This document shows, one piece after another, positions 14,820 through 22,157 of a stretch of 39,820 bases of DNA. The notes beneath the pieces are model-generated. The model was not told where the DNA came from, made no database searches, and was given only the letters and a program-made list of their open reading frames with translations. The stretch comes from Pelotomaculum_B sp964543575 (GTDB taxonomy: Bacteria > Bacillota > Desulfotomaculia > Desulfotomaculales > Pelotomaculaceae). Position numbers and translations under genes: made by a program. The stretch spans positions 1-39,820 of the forward strand of contig CAZIYV010000013.1 of assembly GCA_964543575.1 (NCBI GenBank), given 5' to 3'. Each line of letters begins with the position of its first letter. Position 1 is the stretch's first letter.

Positions 14820-17800
14820 TTAACTCAAAGGAGAACCATTTGTCGCGGTCTGCGGCTCAAACGTCTCCAACACGCCACCGTCTGTTGAAGTGATTTGGCT
14901 CTCTGCAACGGCCCCCTTTGTGTAAGCCACGGTTACAACCTGGCTGCTTGTTATCTTGGTAACCATCACTATCTTGATCTTGGTCGGGGTGTTGGTTGTT
15001 GTCACATAAGAAATCTCAGCAGCAACATCATTTACTTTTACCGTAAACTGCGGCTCCGAACCTATACCGGTCGGGTCTGTTATTGCCTTGTCAAAGGTGA
15101 GGCTGATGTCACCCTTATTTGTGACCTCTACACTCTCAAGTTTCGGCGCTACTGCAGAAGGTTCGCCACCGCCGCCTAAAGTCACTTCGTTAGACGCATC
15201 CGAAAGCGCGTTGACGGTCGCGTTGGTCCCGTCGGCTATTGAGAGCACAAACACCTTGTATGCTGTACCAGCCACAATTGAATCCCCGTCAACGTCTTTC
15301 GCGTCAGAAACCAGTGTTGTTGTATAAGAGTCCGCGCCGGTCGCAGCCACTGTGGTGTAATAATCCTCGTATACTGAATTAGCGACAGACAGGTTAAAAG
15401 TTGACGCAGCGGCCGATTTAACCACCATGATACGGTATGAGGCGATTTTCGTGTTTTCACCGTTTGGTCTGGTAAAACTGACTTCCAGATCTGAGCCGTT
15501 CCCATTGTCAGCCACATCAATGGCGGTCACGCCTGTCGCAGCCGGCGCGGCAGTACCGCCCGGCCACATCACAGTATTGCCGCCTGATATTGTGAAAGGG
15601 CTTTCACAGGTTATTTCATAAACCGTGTTATATTCCGGGGTTGTTGCAAAAAAAGCGTTCCATAACATTCCCGTCGTGTCACCGGCTCTTAAAGCAATAT
15701 CAACTGCGTCAGCACCGCCGGCCATAATTTTCCCTTCGAGGTCTATGACGGTAGTAGCAGTATCAGTATCAAATTTAAACTTGCCCAGGGTGTTCGTGGC
15801 CTCGATATTACTGACGGTTATGGACTGATCGCCGCCGCTGTAGCTGAAAGCGCTGCCGATCTTTGTCCCGTTGTTCTGGATTACCTGAACGGTTATACCG
15901 TCTCCAGCGTCGACTGCCGCCGGCACTGTCACGTCAAAATAAATTTTGCCGTCCGCATCAGTGGCCTCGCCCGCCCTGTCCAGCGGCAGGGCCGGGGTTT
16001 CAGTCAACTCTTCCCCGTCCACTGTGTATGATTCGGGTGTTGTGCCATCAGCTGCTGTTATTGTCACTTCTATCTTCAGGTTCTTGGTCGTGCTGGCCAT
16101 AGGGTTGTTGTAAGCGTCTCTCAAGGTCACGGTTATGGTGCTTGTCGTTCCCTCTGCCAGGGGGGGGCTTATCTCCGCGGTCGAGTTCGCCGGGCTGATC
16201 TGAGACGCGGCAGCAACAGTAACCTCTACTGCCGGCTTTGGCGTTACCCCGGTAATTGCCACGGTCAGGGTGTTGGTCCCCGCTGTCGTGACTTCCCCGG
16301 CGGCGATGGTTACCGTGGCCTCGCCGCCTGTAAATGTCACGCTGCCGCTATATACCTCGCCGTCTAAGTCACTGGTCACGGTTACAGCTATGCTCCCGGC
16401 TAAAGCTGTGCCGTCTGTGTCTTTCGCCCCGGTGATGCTAAGGTCAAATGCCGCGCCTGCCGCCTTGCTGCCCGCTGACGCCAGCGCCGCGCTCGCGCCG
16501 CTCTTGTCACCGCCGCCGCCACCACCGCCGCCACCACCGTCGCTGCTTAAAGTGATCGCGGCTGATGCTGCCGACAGCGCGTTTTCAGTCGCGTTAATCC
16601 CGTCAGCCACGGACAGGACAAAAACCTTGTAAGACACACCTTCAGCAATGGCATCACCGTCCACGTCATTTGCATCTGAATCAAGCACTACAGTATAACT
16701 GGGAGCGTCTTCAACCTTATCCACTGTTGTATAATCAGTTGCGCCGTTTGCATCAGACAATTTAAAGCTTGAGGCGTCACCCGATTTAACTACCATCACA
16801 CGGTAAGATTCAATTCGGGTGTTTTGCCCTTTTTGCGAGTCAAAGCTGACTTCCAGGTCGGAACCGTTCCCGTTGTTGTCGATATCTTTAGCCGTGACGT
16901 TTATCGCGGCAGGCGCGGCAGCCGTATCTGACCATATCACGGTATTATTACCTGAAATTTTGAACGGGGCTTTACAGGTAATTTCATATTCTTGGTTATA
17001 TTCGTACGGGGTGGCAGCAACAAAAGCGTTCCACACCTTACCGTTCTCACCGCTGTTTCTCTTAGCAATATCGATCGCGTTAACACCGTCAGCCATGATG
17101 TTGCCTTCGAGTTCTGCAATGGTCGTCACAGTGTCAGTGTCAAACTTGAACTTGCCCAGGGTGTTTGTAGCCTCGATATTACTGATGGTTATTGTCGCGG
17201 ATAATGTTCCGCCGCCACCTGCCCCGGTAGTTACAGTTATGTCATCACCCATTTTAATATTGTTGGGTTCCCGCTCAAAAGTTGAGCCTGAAACATTGAG
17301 TATTGCTGTTTCAACCGTCCCCTCACCCGTTACAGATACCACAGCGTTCAAAGTCAAAATACTTACTTTTGCGCCGGCCGCAATATTAATGACCGCTCCT
17401 GCAGCCCCTTCAGCTATGTCCAGGTTGGTTACCGTACCACCGGTGATATCTATACTAACTGCGTCAGCGGCAACATTTACATTATCAAAATTACCGTCCA
17501 GAGTGATTTCTGCGCCAGCCGGCACCAGTTCAGCAACAGTCACTGTTTCAAATCCGGGCCCGCTTAAACTCAGCTCTAAAAGTGTGGCTCCCGTTTCCAG
17601 GCGCACTATGCTGACAGACGTGTTTCCGGAGGCTGCTATCCTTACCCCTTCTTTACCCACCGTAATATTCGGCAGCGAGCAGTTTTCGAGCACCACGCTC
17701 TGGCTGCCGCCACCTTTAATTACGGTGTTTCCCTGCACTATGACATTTTTAAGCGTTACATCGCCGTCACCGATACTGTCAGCCAAGAACAGGTTGCCGG

Positions 17801-18527
17801 TAATTACAGTGTTTTGTAATGTTACACCCGCAGCACTGATATTTACGCTGCCGTCAATCGTTTTTATGCCGTTCGCGGGACCGTAAGTACCCATTTTGTC
17901 ATATGTAACCGTTGTTACTGAAGCCGTAAGGGCCCGGTCCAGTGTTGAAACTGCCTCCGCCCTGGTAATATACCCCTCCGGTTGATATGTTTGATCAGGA
18001 TACCCGCTCATATAGCCACTGGACACTACCGCTCCTATATAATCTTTGCTCCACTGCGGAAAGTCCGCGTAATCAGCAAACTGGTTTAACACGCCGGTGT
18101 CAGCCGAAATGTCCAGGTTTAATAATTTAGTAATAATAACTGCGGCTTCCATCCGCTTAATGCTCTCATTTGGCCTGAAGGCGCCGTCGTCATAACCTGA
18201 TATATAACCCGCTGCAAGGGCCTTGGCAACCTCTGCAGCGAACCAGTCTCCACCAGAGACATCAGGAAAACTAACCTGGGAGGTGGCGTTTTTTCCGAAA
18301 GAACTGTTCACCATGGTTATAAATTCAGCCCTGGTGATACTGTTTTCCGGCCTGAAACTACCGTCCGGATATCCGCTGATGTATCCTCTTTCCACCCAAT
18401 CACTGATTTGTTTCTCCGCCCAGTGGTTTTGTATATCCGGCGGTTCCGCAAAGGACTTTCCGGCAAACATCAGGATCATAACCGCCGCCAACCCTATGGC
18501 AATCAAAACTTTAATTTTAGCTCTCAT
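14820..18527 (-). CDS. Large SLH-domain surface protein with duplicated beta domains
   Basis: 1235 residues. A signal peptide (about 1-27) is followed by three SLH domains (about 30-72, 86-133 and 148-200, with ITRAE, IKRME and ITRAE motifs) that bind secondary cell-wall polymers. Residues about 210-430 look like a beta-helix or beta-rich region. A block of about 215 residues then occurs twice (about 445-659 and 902-1116; both start with SNIEATNTLGKFKFDTD). Between them lie an 11-glycine run and Ig/invasin-type domains. The C-terminal domain (about 1125-1220) is Ig-like. AGGGGGG precedes the ATG. Its leader holds two riboswitches and no other gene intervenes, so expression should follow cofactor status. 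The ligand is unknown. Confidence 0.88.
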   Translation of the reverse strand: MRAKIKVLIAIGLAAVMILMFAGKSFAEPPDIQNHWAEKQISDWVERGYISGYPDGSFRPENSITRAEFITMVNSSFGKNATSQVSFPDVSGGDWFAAEVAKALAAGYISGYDDGAFRPNESIKRMEAAVIITKLLNLDISADTGVLNQFADYADFPQWSKDYIGAVVSSGYMSGYPDQTYQPEGYITRAEAVSTLDRALTASVTTVTYDKMGTYGPANGIKTIDGSVNISAAGVTLQNTVITGNLFLADSIGDGDVTLKNVIVQGNTVIKGGGSQSVVLENCSLPNITVGKEGVRIAASGNTSVSIVRLETGATLLELSLSGPGFETVTVAELVPAGAEITLDGNFDNVNVAADAVSIDITGGTVTNLDIAEGAAGAVINIAAGAKVSILTLNAVVSVTGEGTVETAILNVSGSTFEREPNNIKMGDDITVTTGAGGGGTLSATITISNIEATNTLGKFKFDTDTVTTIAELEGNIMADGVNAIDIAKRNSGENGKVWNAFVAATPYEYNQEYEITCKAPFKISGNNTVIWSDTAAAPAAINVTAKDIDNNGNGSDLEVSFDSQKGQNTRIESYRVMVVKSGDASSFKLSDANGATDYTTVDKVEDAPSYTVVLDSDANDVDGDAIAEGVSYKVFVLSVADGINATENALSAASAAITLSSDGGGGGGGGGGDKSGASAALASAGSKAAGAAFDLSITGAKDTDGTALAGSIAVTVTSDLDGEVYSGSVTFTGGEATVTIAAGEVTTAGTNTLTVAITGVTPKPAVEVTVAAASQISPANSTAEISPPLAEGTTSTITVTLRDAYNNPMASTTKNLKIEVTITAADGTTPESYTVDGEELTETPALPLDRAGEATDADGKIYFDVTVPAAVDAGDGITVQVIQNNGTKIGSAFSYSGGDQSITVSNIEATNTLGKFKFDTDTATTVIDLEGKIMAGGADAVDIALRAGDTTGMLWNAFFATTPEYNTVYEITCESPFTISGGNTVMWPGGTAAPAATGVTAIDVADNGNGSDLEVSFTRPNGENTKIASYRIMVVKSAAASTFNLSVANSVYEDYYTTVAATGADSYTTTLVSDAKDVDGDSIVAGTAYKVFVLSIADGTNATVNALSDASNEVTLGGGGEPSAVAPKLESVEVTNKGDISLTFDKAITDPTGIGSEPQFTVKVNDVAAEISYVTTTNTPTKIKIVMVTKITSSQVVTVAYTKGAVAESQITSTDGGVLETFEPQTATNGSPLS
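15178..15822 (-). repeat. Internal repeat of SLH gene, second copy
   Basis: Encodes the second copy of the ~215-residue module (residues about 902-1116). It shares NGSDLEVSF, RIMVVKS, KDVDGDSI and YKVFVLSIADG with the first copy, but the two are clearly diverged, so the duplication is not recent. Confidence 0.8.
16508..16545 (-). repeat. GGN trinucleotide tract coding for polyglycine
   Basis: About eleven GGN codons in a row encode a polyglycine hinge just after the first copy of the repeated module. Length variation by slippage would keep the frame. Confidence 0.85.
16551..17193 (-). repeat. Internal repeat of SLH gene, first copy
   Basis: Encodes residues about 445-659, the partner of the copy at 15178-15822. 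DNA identity is highest at the upstream edge, where the codons for EATNTLGKFKFDTD are nearly the same. Confidence 0.8.
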
Positions 18528-18586
18528 AATAGACCCCCCTTGTATGTACTTTGTAAGCTTGACCCTTTTACCAGTTACCTCCTCCT

Positions 18587-18632
18587 GAAAAAATAAATGC
18601 CGGGCTTATATTGCGAAAGAAGCCAGCCCGGC
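18587..18632 (-). terminator. Terminator of riboswitch 1 (before SLH gene)
   Basis: Minus-strand stem GCCGGGCT/AGCCCGGC followed by ATTTATTTTTT. It lies just after the aptamer at 18645-18740 and about 60 bases before the SLH start codon. Confidence 0.85.
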
Positions 18633-18644
18633 ATAAAATCCAAA

Positions 18645-18740
18645 CTCTCCTTTTCGCAATGGAAGGCGCATAAGTTTCCTCATGCACCCTACCGGCTAAA
18701 AACCGTAGCTTAACAGCTTTAGGTAATTTAGCTCGGAGAG
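18645..18740 (-). promoter_or_regulatory. Moco/Tuco-type riboswitch 1
   Basis: Minus strand begins CTCTCCGAGCTA and ends AAAAGGAGAG, giving the closing P1 stem. Inside is GCCGGTAGGG, then a hairpin capped by GAGGAAAC, then GCCTTCC and GCGAAAAGGAG. The order CAGGG/TAGGG, hairpin, GCCTCCC/GCCTTCC, GGAAAGG matches the E. coli moaA leader, the type member of the Moco RNA class (Rfam RF01055). The P3 hairpin that in E. coli sits between GGCC and CAGGG is absent, the variant associated with tungsten cofactor. A terminator follows directly, so ligand binding probably switches the SLH/importer operon off. A covariance-model search would settle the class. Confidence 0.75.
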
Positions 18741-18756
18741 AAAAATATTAAGTTAT

Positions 18757-18799
18757 TTAAAAAAAGACAAAGCCCTATTTTTTTAAATAAAGCTTTGCC
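18757..18799 (-). terminator. Terminator of riboswitch 2
   Basis: Minus-strand GGCAAAGC pairs with GCTTTGTC and is followed by seven T. It lies between the two aptamers, so RNA polymerase must pass two separate termination decisions. Confidence 0.82.
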
Positions 18800-18891
18800 C
18801 TCCTTTCCACACTGGGAGGCATAACAGTTTCCCATTACACCCTGTCGGCCATGAAACCATGCAAATCGCTAAGGTTTAACAAAGCTCGGAG
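18800..18891 (-). promoter_or_regulatory. Moco/Tuco-type riboswitch 2 (promoter-proximal)
   Basis: Minus strand reads CTCCGAGCTTTG, then GGCCGACAGGG, a hairpin with loop ATGGGAAACTGTTAT, then GCCTCCCAGTGTGGAAAGGAGG. GCCTCCC and GGAAAGG are identical to the E. coli moaA element. P3 is again absent. It starts at the predicted transcription start and is followed by its own terminator. Confidence 0.78.
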
Positions 18892-18897
18892 AACATA

Positions 18898-18926
18898 TAT
18901 TTAATTTTTTATAAATCAAATTTCAA
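18898..18926 (-). promoter_or_regulatory. Promoter for the riboswitch-SLH-importer operon
   Basis: Minus strand TTGAAA (18921-18926), exactly 17 bp, TAAATA (18898-18903). Predicted transcription start is at about 18891, the first base of the riboswitch 2 P1 stem. Confidence 0.62.
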
Positions 18927-19091
18927 CATAAAGTTCAAAAATCCTGCTTAATAAAAAAAGACCTCGCTGGTTATGATTTCTTATACAGGTATTTTTATTG
19001 AAATATAAATTCACATTATCTAAAGCAGGAATTTCCACCCACTCCATTGTATTTTTGATAGAATAGGGGTTCGAACAAGGAGGCCGCGCTG

Positions 19092-19535
19092 ATGAGTGCT
19101 CCCCCGAGTATAGGCAAAATAGCGGTTTTGTTAACTATTGACAACCAGAAAGATGAAAAGCGCCTGTTTCAGAGAGCCGAAAAACACGGCTACCGGGTAT
19201 GCAGGGGACGGGTGGGGTCGATAGAGTCTGAAAAAATATTTGCGGCCGTGGAGACAGCCGCTAAGAGAAATGCGCTGATCCAGGACCAGTACCGCGAGGA
19301 ACACGCCTTGTACCACAGCGTGCTTGACGCCTTTCACGGGATCTGCCGCGGCCAGATAGCTCTGGGGAGCATTTTGAGAAGCGCCGGCCTTGTATTCAGC
19401 ATTGTACGTGGACCTCGCCTGGCTGGGGACACGACCGACGGCGAGTGGCTGGCAGTGGCCCTTTACGGCACCATAGGAGCGCCGATCAAGGGTTATGAGC
19501 ATGAAGTGATGGGCTTAGGCGTTAACCACATTTAG
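19092..19535 (+). CDS. hutP: HutP, histidine-responsive RNA-binding antiterminator
   Basis: 147 residues, very similar throughout to Bacillus subtilis HutP. HutP forms a hexamer that, with L-histidine and a divalent metal, binds UAG-rich RNA and blocks a terminator. Seen here: REEHALYH with the metal-binding histidines H71 and H75 (H73/H77 in Bacillus), RGQIALGSILRSAGL, ALYGTIGAPIKG and the C-terminal NHI. AAGGAGG lies 8 bases before the ATG. It starts a three-gene plus-strand unit, and a UAG-triplet/terminator region follows it directly, the same arrangement as hutP in Bacillus. However, the genes behind it are not hutH. Confidence 0.95.
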   Translation: MSAPPSIGKIAVLLTIDNQKDEKRLFQRAEKHGYRVCRGRVGSIESEKIFAAVETAAKRNALIQDQYREEHALYHSVLDAFHGICRGQIALGSILRSAGLVFSIVRGPRLAGDTTDGEWLAVALYGTIGAPIKGYEHEVMGLGVNHI

Positions 19536-19601
19536 ATAAGAAATCCTTGCCAAGTACAATCTTGCGACATATAATGAATTAAATAAACCTTTTTAAGCCC
19601 A

Positions 19602-19619
19602 TAGCTATTAGACACTTAG
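19602..19619 (+). promoter_or_regulatory. Candidate HutP-binding UAG triplets
   Basis: Three UAG triplets at 19602-19604, 19609-19611 and 19617-19619, spaced by 4 and 5 bases. HutP recognises clusters of NAG, mostly UAG, triplets about 4 bases apart. They end five bases before the terminator hairpin, where bound HutP could prevent its folding. Confidence 0.6.
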
Positions 19620-19623
19620 GGGG

Positions 19624-19665
19624 CTGAAGACAAGGCGGTATGCCTTTTTTCAGTTCCTTTTTTAT
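19624..19665 (+). terminator. Attenuator terminator between hutP and the dehydrogenase gene
   Basis: Stem CTGAA/TTCAG outside AAGGC/GCCTT with loop GGTAT, followed by TTCCTTTTTTATTTT. Placed 170 bases behind hutP in a transcribed gap, with UAG triplets before it. Confidence 0.72.
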
Positions 19666-19705
19666 TTTCCCTGATTAAACAAGCCGGAAAAGGAGATAGA
19701 AAAAT

Positions 19706-20746
19706 ATGAACCTCGCTTATTATCTAAAGGGTCAGCCGCTGGTGTGGGTCCTTGACGACGAGTTTGAAAGCCTCGCATTTGAAAAGAACCATTTAGAGGA
19801 TGCTGGCATAAAGTTCGCTCACTCCACCTCACTCACTTTTGCCAGGGATTATCCTGTTTATGCACCCCTGGCTGATGCCGTTCTTATGCAGGTTTCCTTC
19901 CGGATCAACGCCGCCCAGGTGCTTGGGCTGAAAAAATGCAAAATCATTTCGGTGCTTGGCGTGGGCTATGATAATGTACCGCTTGAAGCGGCCAACGAGC
20001 GGGGCATACTGGTCTGCACCGTGCCCGATTACTGCGTCGCCGAAGTGTCGGATCACACCATGGCCTTGCTGCTGGCTCTTGCCCGCAGAGTGACCCGGTT
20101 CAACAATGAGGTGCGCCAGGGGTCCTGGCAGCCTATTCACAACGGCATGTTCTGCCTGGCCGGTCAGACCCTGGGTCTGGTCGGTTTTGGGCGGATTGCC
20201 CGAGCGGTGGCTAAAAAGGCCGCGGCCTTCGACCTCAGGGTACTTTCCTGTGATCCCTATGTTGAAACCAGGACTATGGCCGCTCTGAGCACGGAAAAGG
20301 TAGATCTGCCTATCCTGTTGAAACGTTCTGATTACGTTTCCTTACATGTTCCATTAGAATCATCAACAAAAAGCCTGATTGGGCCTCAGGAACTGTCTCT
20401 GATGAAAAGAAACGCCTGCCTGATCAATACCAGCCGCGGCAGTCTGATTGACGAACAGGCCCTGGCGGAAGCGATGAGGAACGGTGTTATATCAGGGGCG
20501 GCCCTCGACGTGATGCAGGAGGAGCCGCCGGAAGCAAACAATTATTTATTGAAAACCGATAAAACCATAATCACACCTCACGTGGCTTATTATAGTGAAC
20601 AGTCGCTGCTGAGGCTGAGAAGAACAGCTGTGGAAAATGTGATCCGGGCGCTGGACGGCGAACACCCGGTAAACGTTATTAATTTCCCCGCCCCAGCTTA
20701 TATTGAAAGTGCGTCAGATCGGGCTGGCAGTGCAGCGGCCGTATAA
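19706..20746 (+). CDS. D-2-hydroxyacid dehydrogenase (phosphoglycerate dehydrogenase/CtBP-like)
   Basis: 346 residues. NAD-dependent reduction of 2-oxoacids to D-2-hydroxyacids is the family reaction. The Rossmann motif GLVGFGRIARAVAKK, the catalytic arginine in NTSRGSLID, the glutamate in MQEEPPEAN and the histidine in ITPHVAYYSE are all present. There is no ACT domain, so it is not a typical SerA. It sits behind the hutP attenuator and 24 bp before a LarA-like racemase gene. With HutP control, imidazolepyruvate/imidazolelactate is a reasonable substrate guess, but the sequence does not prove it. GGAG precedes the ATG. Confidence 0.87.
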   Translation: MNLAYYLKGQPLVWVLDDEFESLAFEKNHLEDAGIKFAHSTSLTFARDYPVYAPLADAVLMQVSFRINAAQVLGLKKCKIISVLGVGYDNVPLEAANERGILVCTVPDYCVAEVSDHTMALLLALARRVTRFNNEVRQGSWQPIHNGMFCLAGQTLGLVGFGRIARAVAKKAAAFDLRVLSCDPYVETRTMAALSTEKVDLPILLKRSDYVSLHVPLESSTKSLIGPQELSLMKRNACLINTSRGSLIDEQALAEAMRNGVISGAALDVMQEEPPEANNYLLKTDKTIITPHVAYYSEQSLLRLRRTAVENVIRALDGEHPVNVINFPAPAYIESASDRAGSAAAV

Positions 20747-20770
20747 AGGAATAAGAAATGGAGGATAACA

Positions 20771-22084
20771 ATGGCCCTGGTCAAACTACCCTGGGGAAGA
20801 GAGCGGAGCATAGCTGTCCCATTGCCGTCCGGCTGGCACTACAGAGGTGATATTTTGCCTGAATCTTTTATAGGAGCAACAGACATGTCCACCACCCTGC
20901 AAAAAGCCCTGGGAAACCCCACCGGCCATATACCGCTCAGCCAAATGAACCTTTCTTCCCGGCGCATTACGGTAGTAGTAGACGACTTCAGCAGACCCAC
21001 GCCGGTGCCGGAAATTTTCCCGGCGGTCCTGGCCGAGTTGGAAAAGGCAGGCGCCCAAACATCCCGGATTACCGTCATAATTTCTCTGGGCACCCACCGG
21101 GCCATGAGCCGGGCGGAAATATCCGGGCGGTTGGGCATTGACCCTAAAGGCTGCAGGATTGTCAACCACGACTGCCGCGATGAGGATATGCTTGTCTCCC
21201 TGGGTAAAACCTCCGGAGGAACCGAGGTACTGCTAAACCGTTACCTTTGTGAAGCGGACCTGGTGCTGCTGATTGGTACGATTGAGCCGCATTTACTGGC
21301 TGGATTTGGCGGAGGGTTTAAAAATGTGGTGCCTGGCTGCGCTGGGCTGATAACGATCGCCGCCACCCACCTGAAGGTTGCTGCCGGCAGCCGGTTTGAT
21401 TGTGTTGGGCTGAGCGCGGACAGCTGCCAGACACGCCGGGATCTTGAGGAAGGGGCGAAGCTGCTGACTGCAGATTATTTTCTGCTCAATACCGTGCTGA
21501 CCCCTGACGGCGCCGCCGCCGGCATCTTCTGCGGCGATCCGGTGGAGGCCTACCGTGCGGGCTGCCGCCTGGCCGCCCGAATTTACGGCGCGACTGTATC
21601 AGAACAGGCCGACATCCTGCTGCTCAGTTCCCATCCCATGGACACCGACCTGCGCCAGGGCACCAAGTGCCTGGCCAACGCTTTGCGGGCCTCCCGCGGG
21701 AAGGCCCTGCTGATCGCTTTCCTGCGGTGCAGCCGCGGTGTCGGCGATATGGCTATTCCGGAGAAGTACCTTCCTCTGGCTGAAACCAGACTGCTCGCCG
21801 GCCGGCTGGGAGCGGAAGCTTTTGTGGAAGAACGTGAAAAGTCCACGGGCGCGCCCATGGACCTGGATGAAAAATACATGCAGCAGTTCCTTTGTGAAAT
21901 AGCCAGGCGCCACCATGTGCTGGTCTACGCGCCGGACCTGCCGCCCGACACCGGTGAACGGCTGGGGTATTTTGAGCTTTTTGCTGATTTGCGAAAATTA
22001 ATGGACAGGGCTGAAAGGCTCAAGCCGGAAGGCTCTGTTTTGAGCTCTCCTATGGGCGGGATTTGTTACCCGGTTCTGACCTAA
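20771..22084 (+). CDS. LarA-family nickel-pincer 2-hydroxyacid racemase/epimerase homologue
   Basis: 437 residues. LarA uses the nickel-pincer nucleotide cofactor to racemise lactate, and homologues act on other 2-hydroxyacids. Key residues fall at nearly the same numbers as in Lactobacillus LarA: D72 and R75 (DDFSRPTP), H109 (SLGTHRAM), H174 and K184 (EPHLLAGFGGGFKNVVPG), and H200. The cofactor-binding lysine and nickel ligand are therefore kept, and an active enzyme is expected. The cofactor genes larB, larC and larE are not in the window. Pairing with a D-hydroxyacid dehydrogenase would let both enantiomers of a hydroxyacid be used. GGAGG precedes the ATG. Confidence 0.88.
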   Translation: MALVKLPWGRERSIAVPLPSGWHYRGDILPESFIGATDMSTTLQKALGNPTGHIPLSQMNLSSRRITVVVDDFSRPTPVPEIFPAVLAELEKAGAQTSRITVIISLGTHRAMSRAEISGRLGIDPKGCRIVNHDCRDEDMLVSLGKTSGGTEVLLNRYLCEADLVLLIGTIEPHLLAGFGGGFKNVVPGCAGLITIAATHLKVAAGSRFDCVGLSADSCQTRRDLEEGAKLLTADYFLLNTVLTPDGAAAGIFCGDPVEAYRAGCRLAARIYGATVSEQADILLLSSHPMDTDLRQGTKCLANALRASRGKALLIAFLRCSRGVGDMAIPEKYLPLAETRLLAGRLGAEAFVEEREKSTGAPMDLDEKYMQQFLCEIARRHHVLVYAPDLPPDTGERLGYFELFADLRKLMDRAERLKPEGSVLSSPMGGICYPVLT

Positions 22085-22101
22085 GAAACCTCTATAGCGG
22101 A

Positions 22102-22156
22102 AAGGGGACACACCTCTATTCTGAGCCTGGCTCTGTGGCTGAGGAATGTCCCCAAC
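22102..22156. repeat. REP-like palindrome between converging genes
   Basis: GGGGACA (22104-22110) and TGTCCCC (22147-22153) flank a partly self-complementary interior. Ends of this sequence are typical of REP elements mobilised by RAYT (IS200-like) transposases in Firmicutes. Lying between two converging genes, it may also serve as a two-way terminator. Confidence 0.5.
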
Positions 22157-22157
22157 T

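Noticed and set aside
16819..17886. 355-residue open frame on the plus strand
   Set aside because: It is the antisense of the repetitive SLH gene; its length comes from the biased codon pattern of that gene.
18587..18892. Cyclic-di-GMP (GEMM) riboswitch before the SLH gene
   Set aside because: Surface-protein genes are often under c-di-GMP control, but the GEMM blocks (GGCAAACC, GGGACGCAAAGCC) are absent on both strands, whereas the Moco-class blocks are present in the right order.
19706..20746. Serine biosynthesis SerA
   Set aside because: There is no ACT or intervening regulatory domain, and the gene lies between hutP and a LarA-type racemase rather than serine genes.
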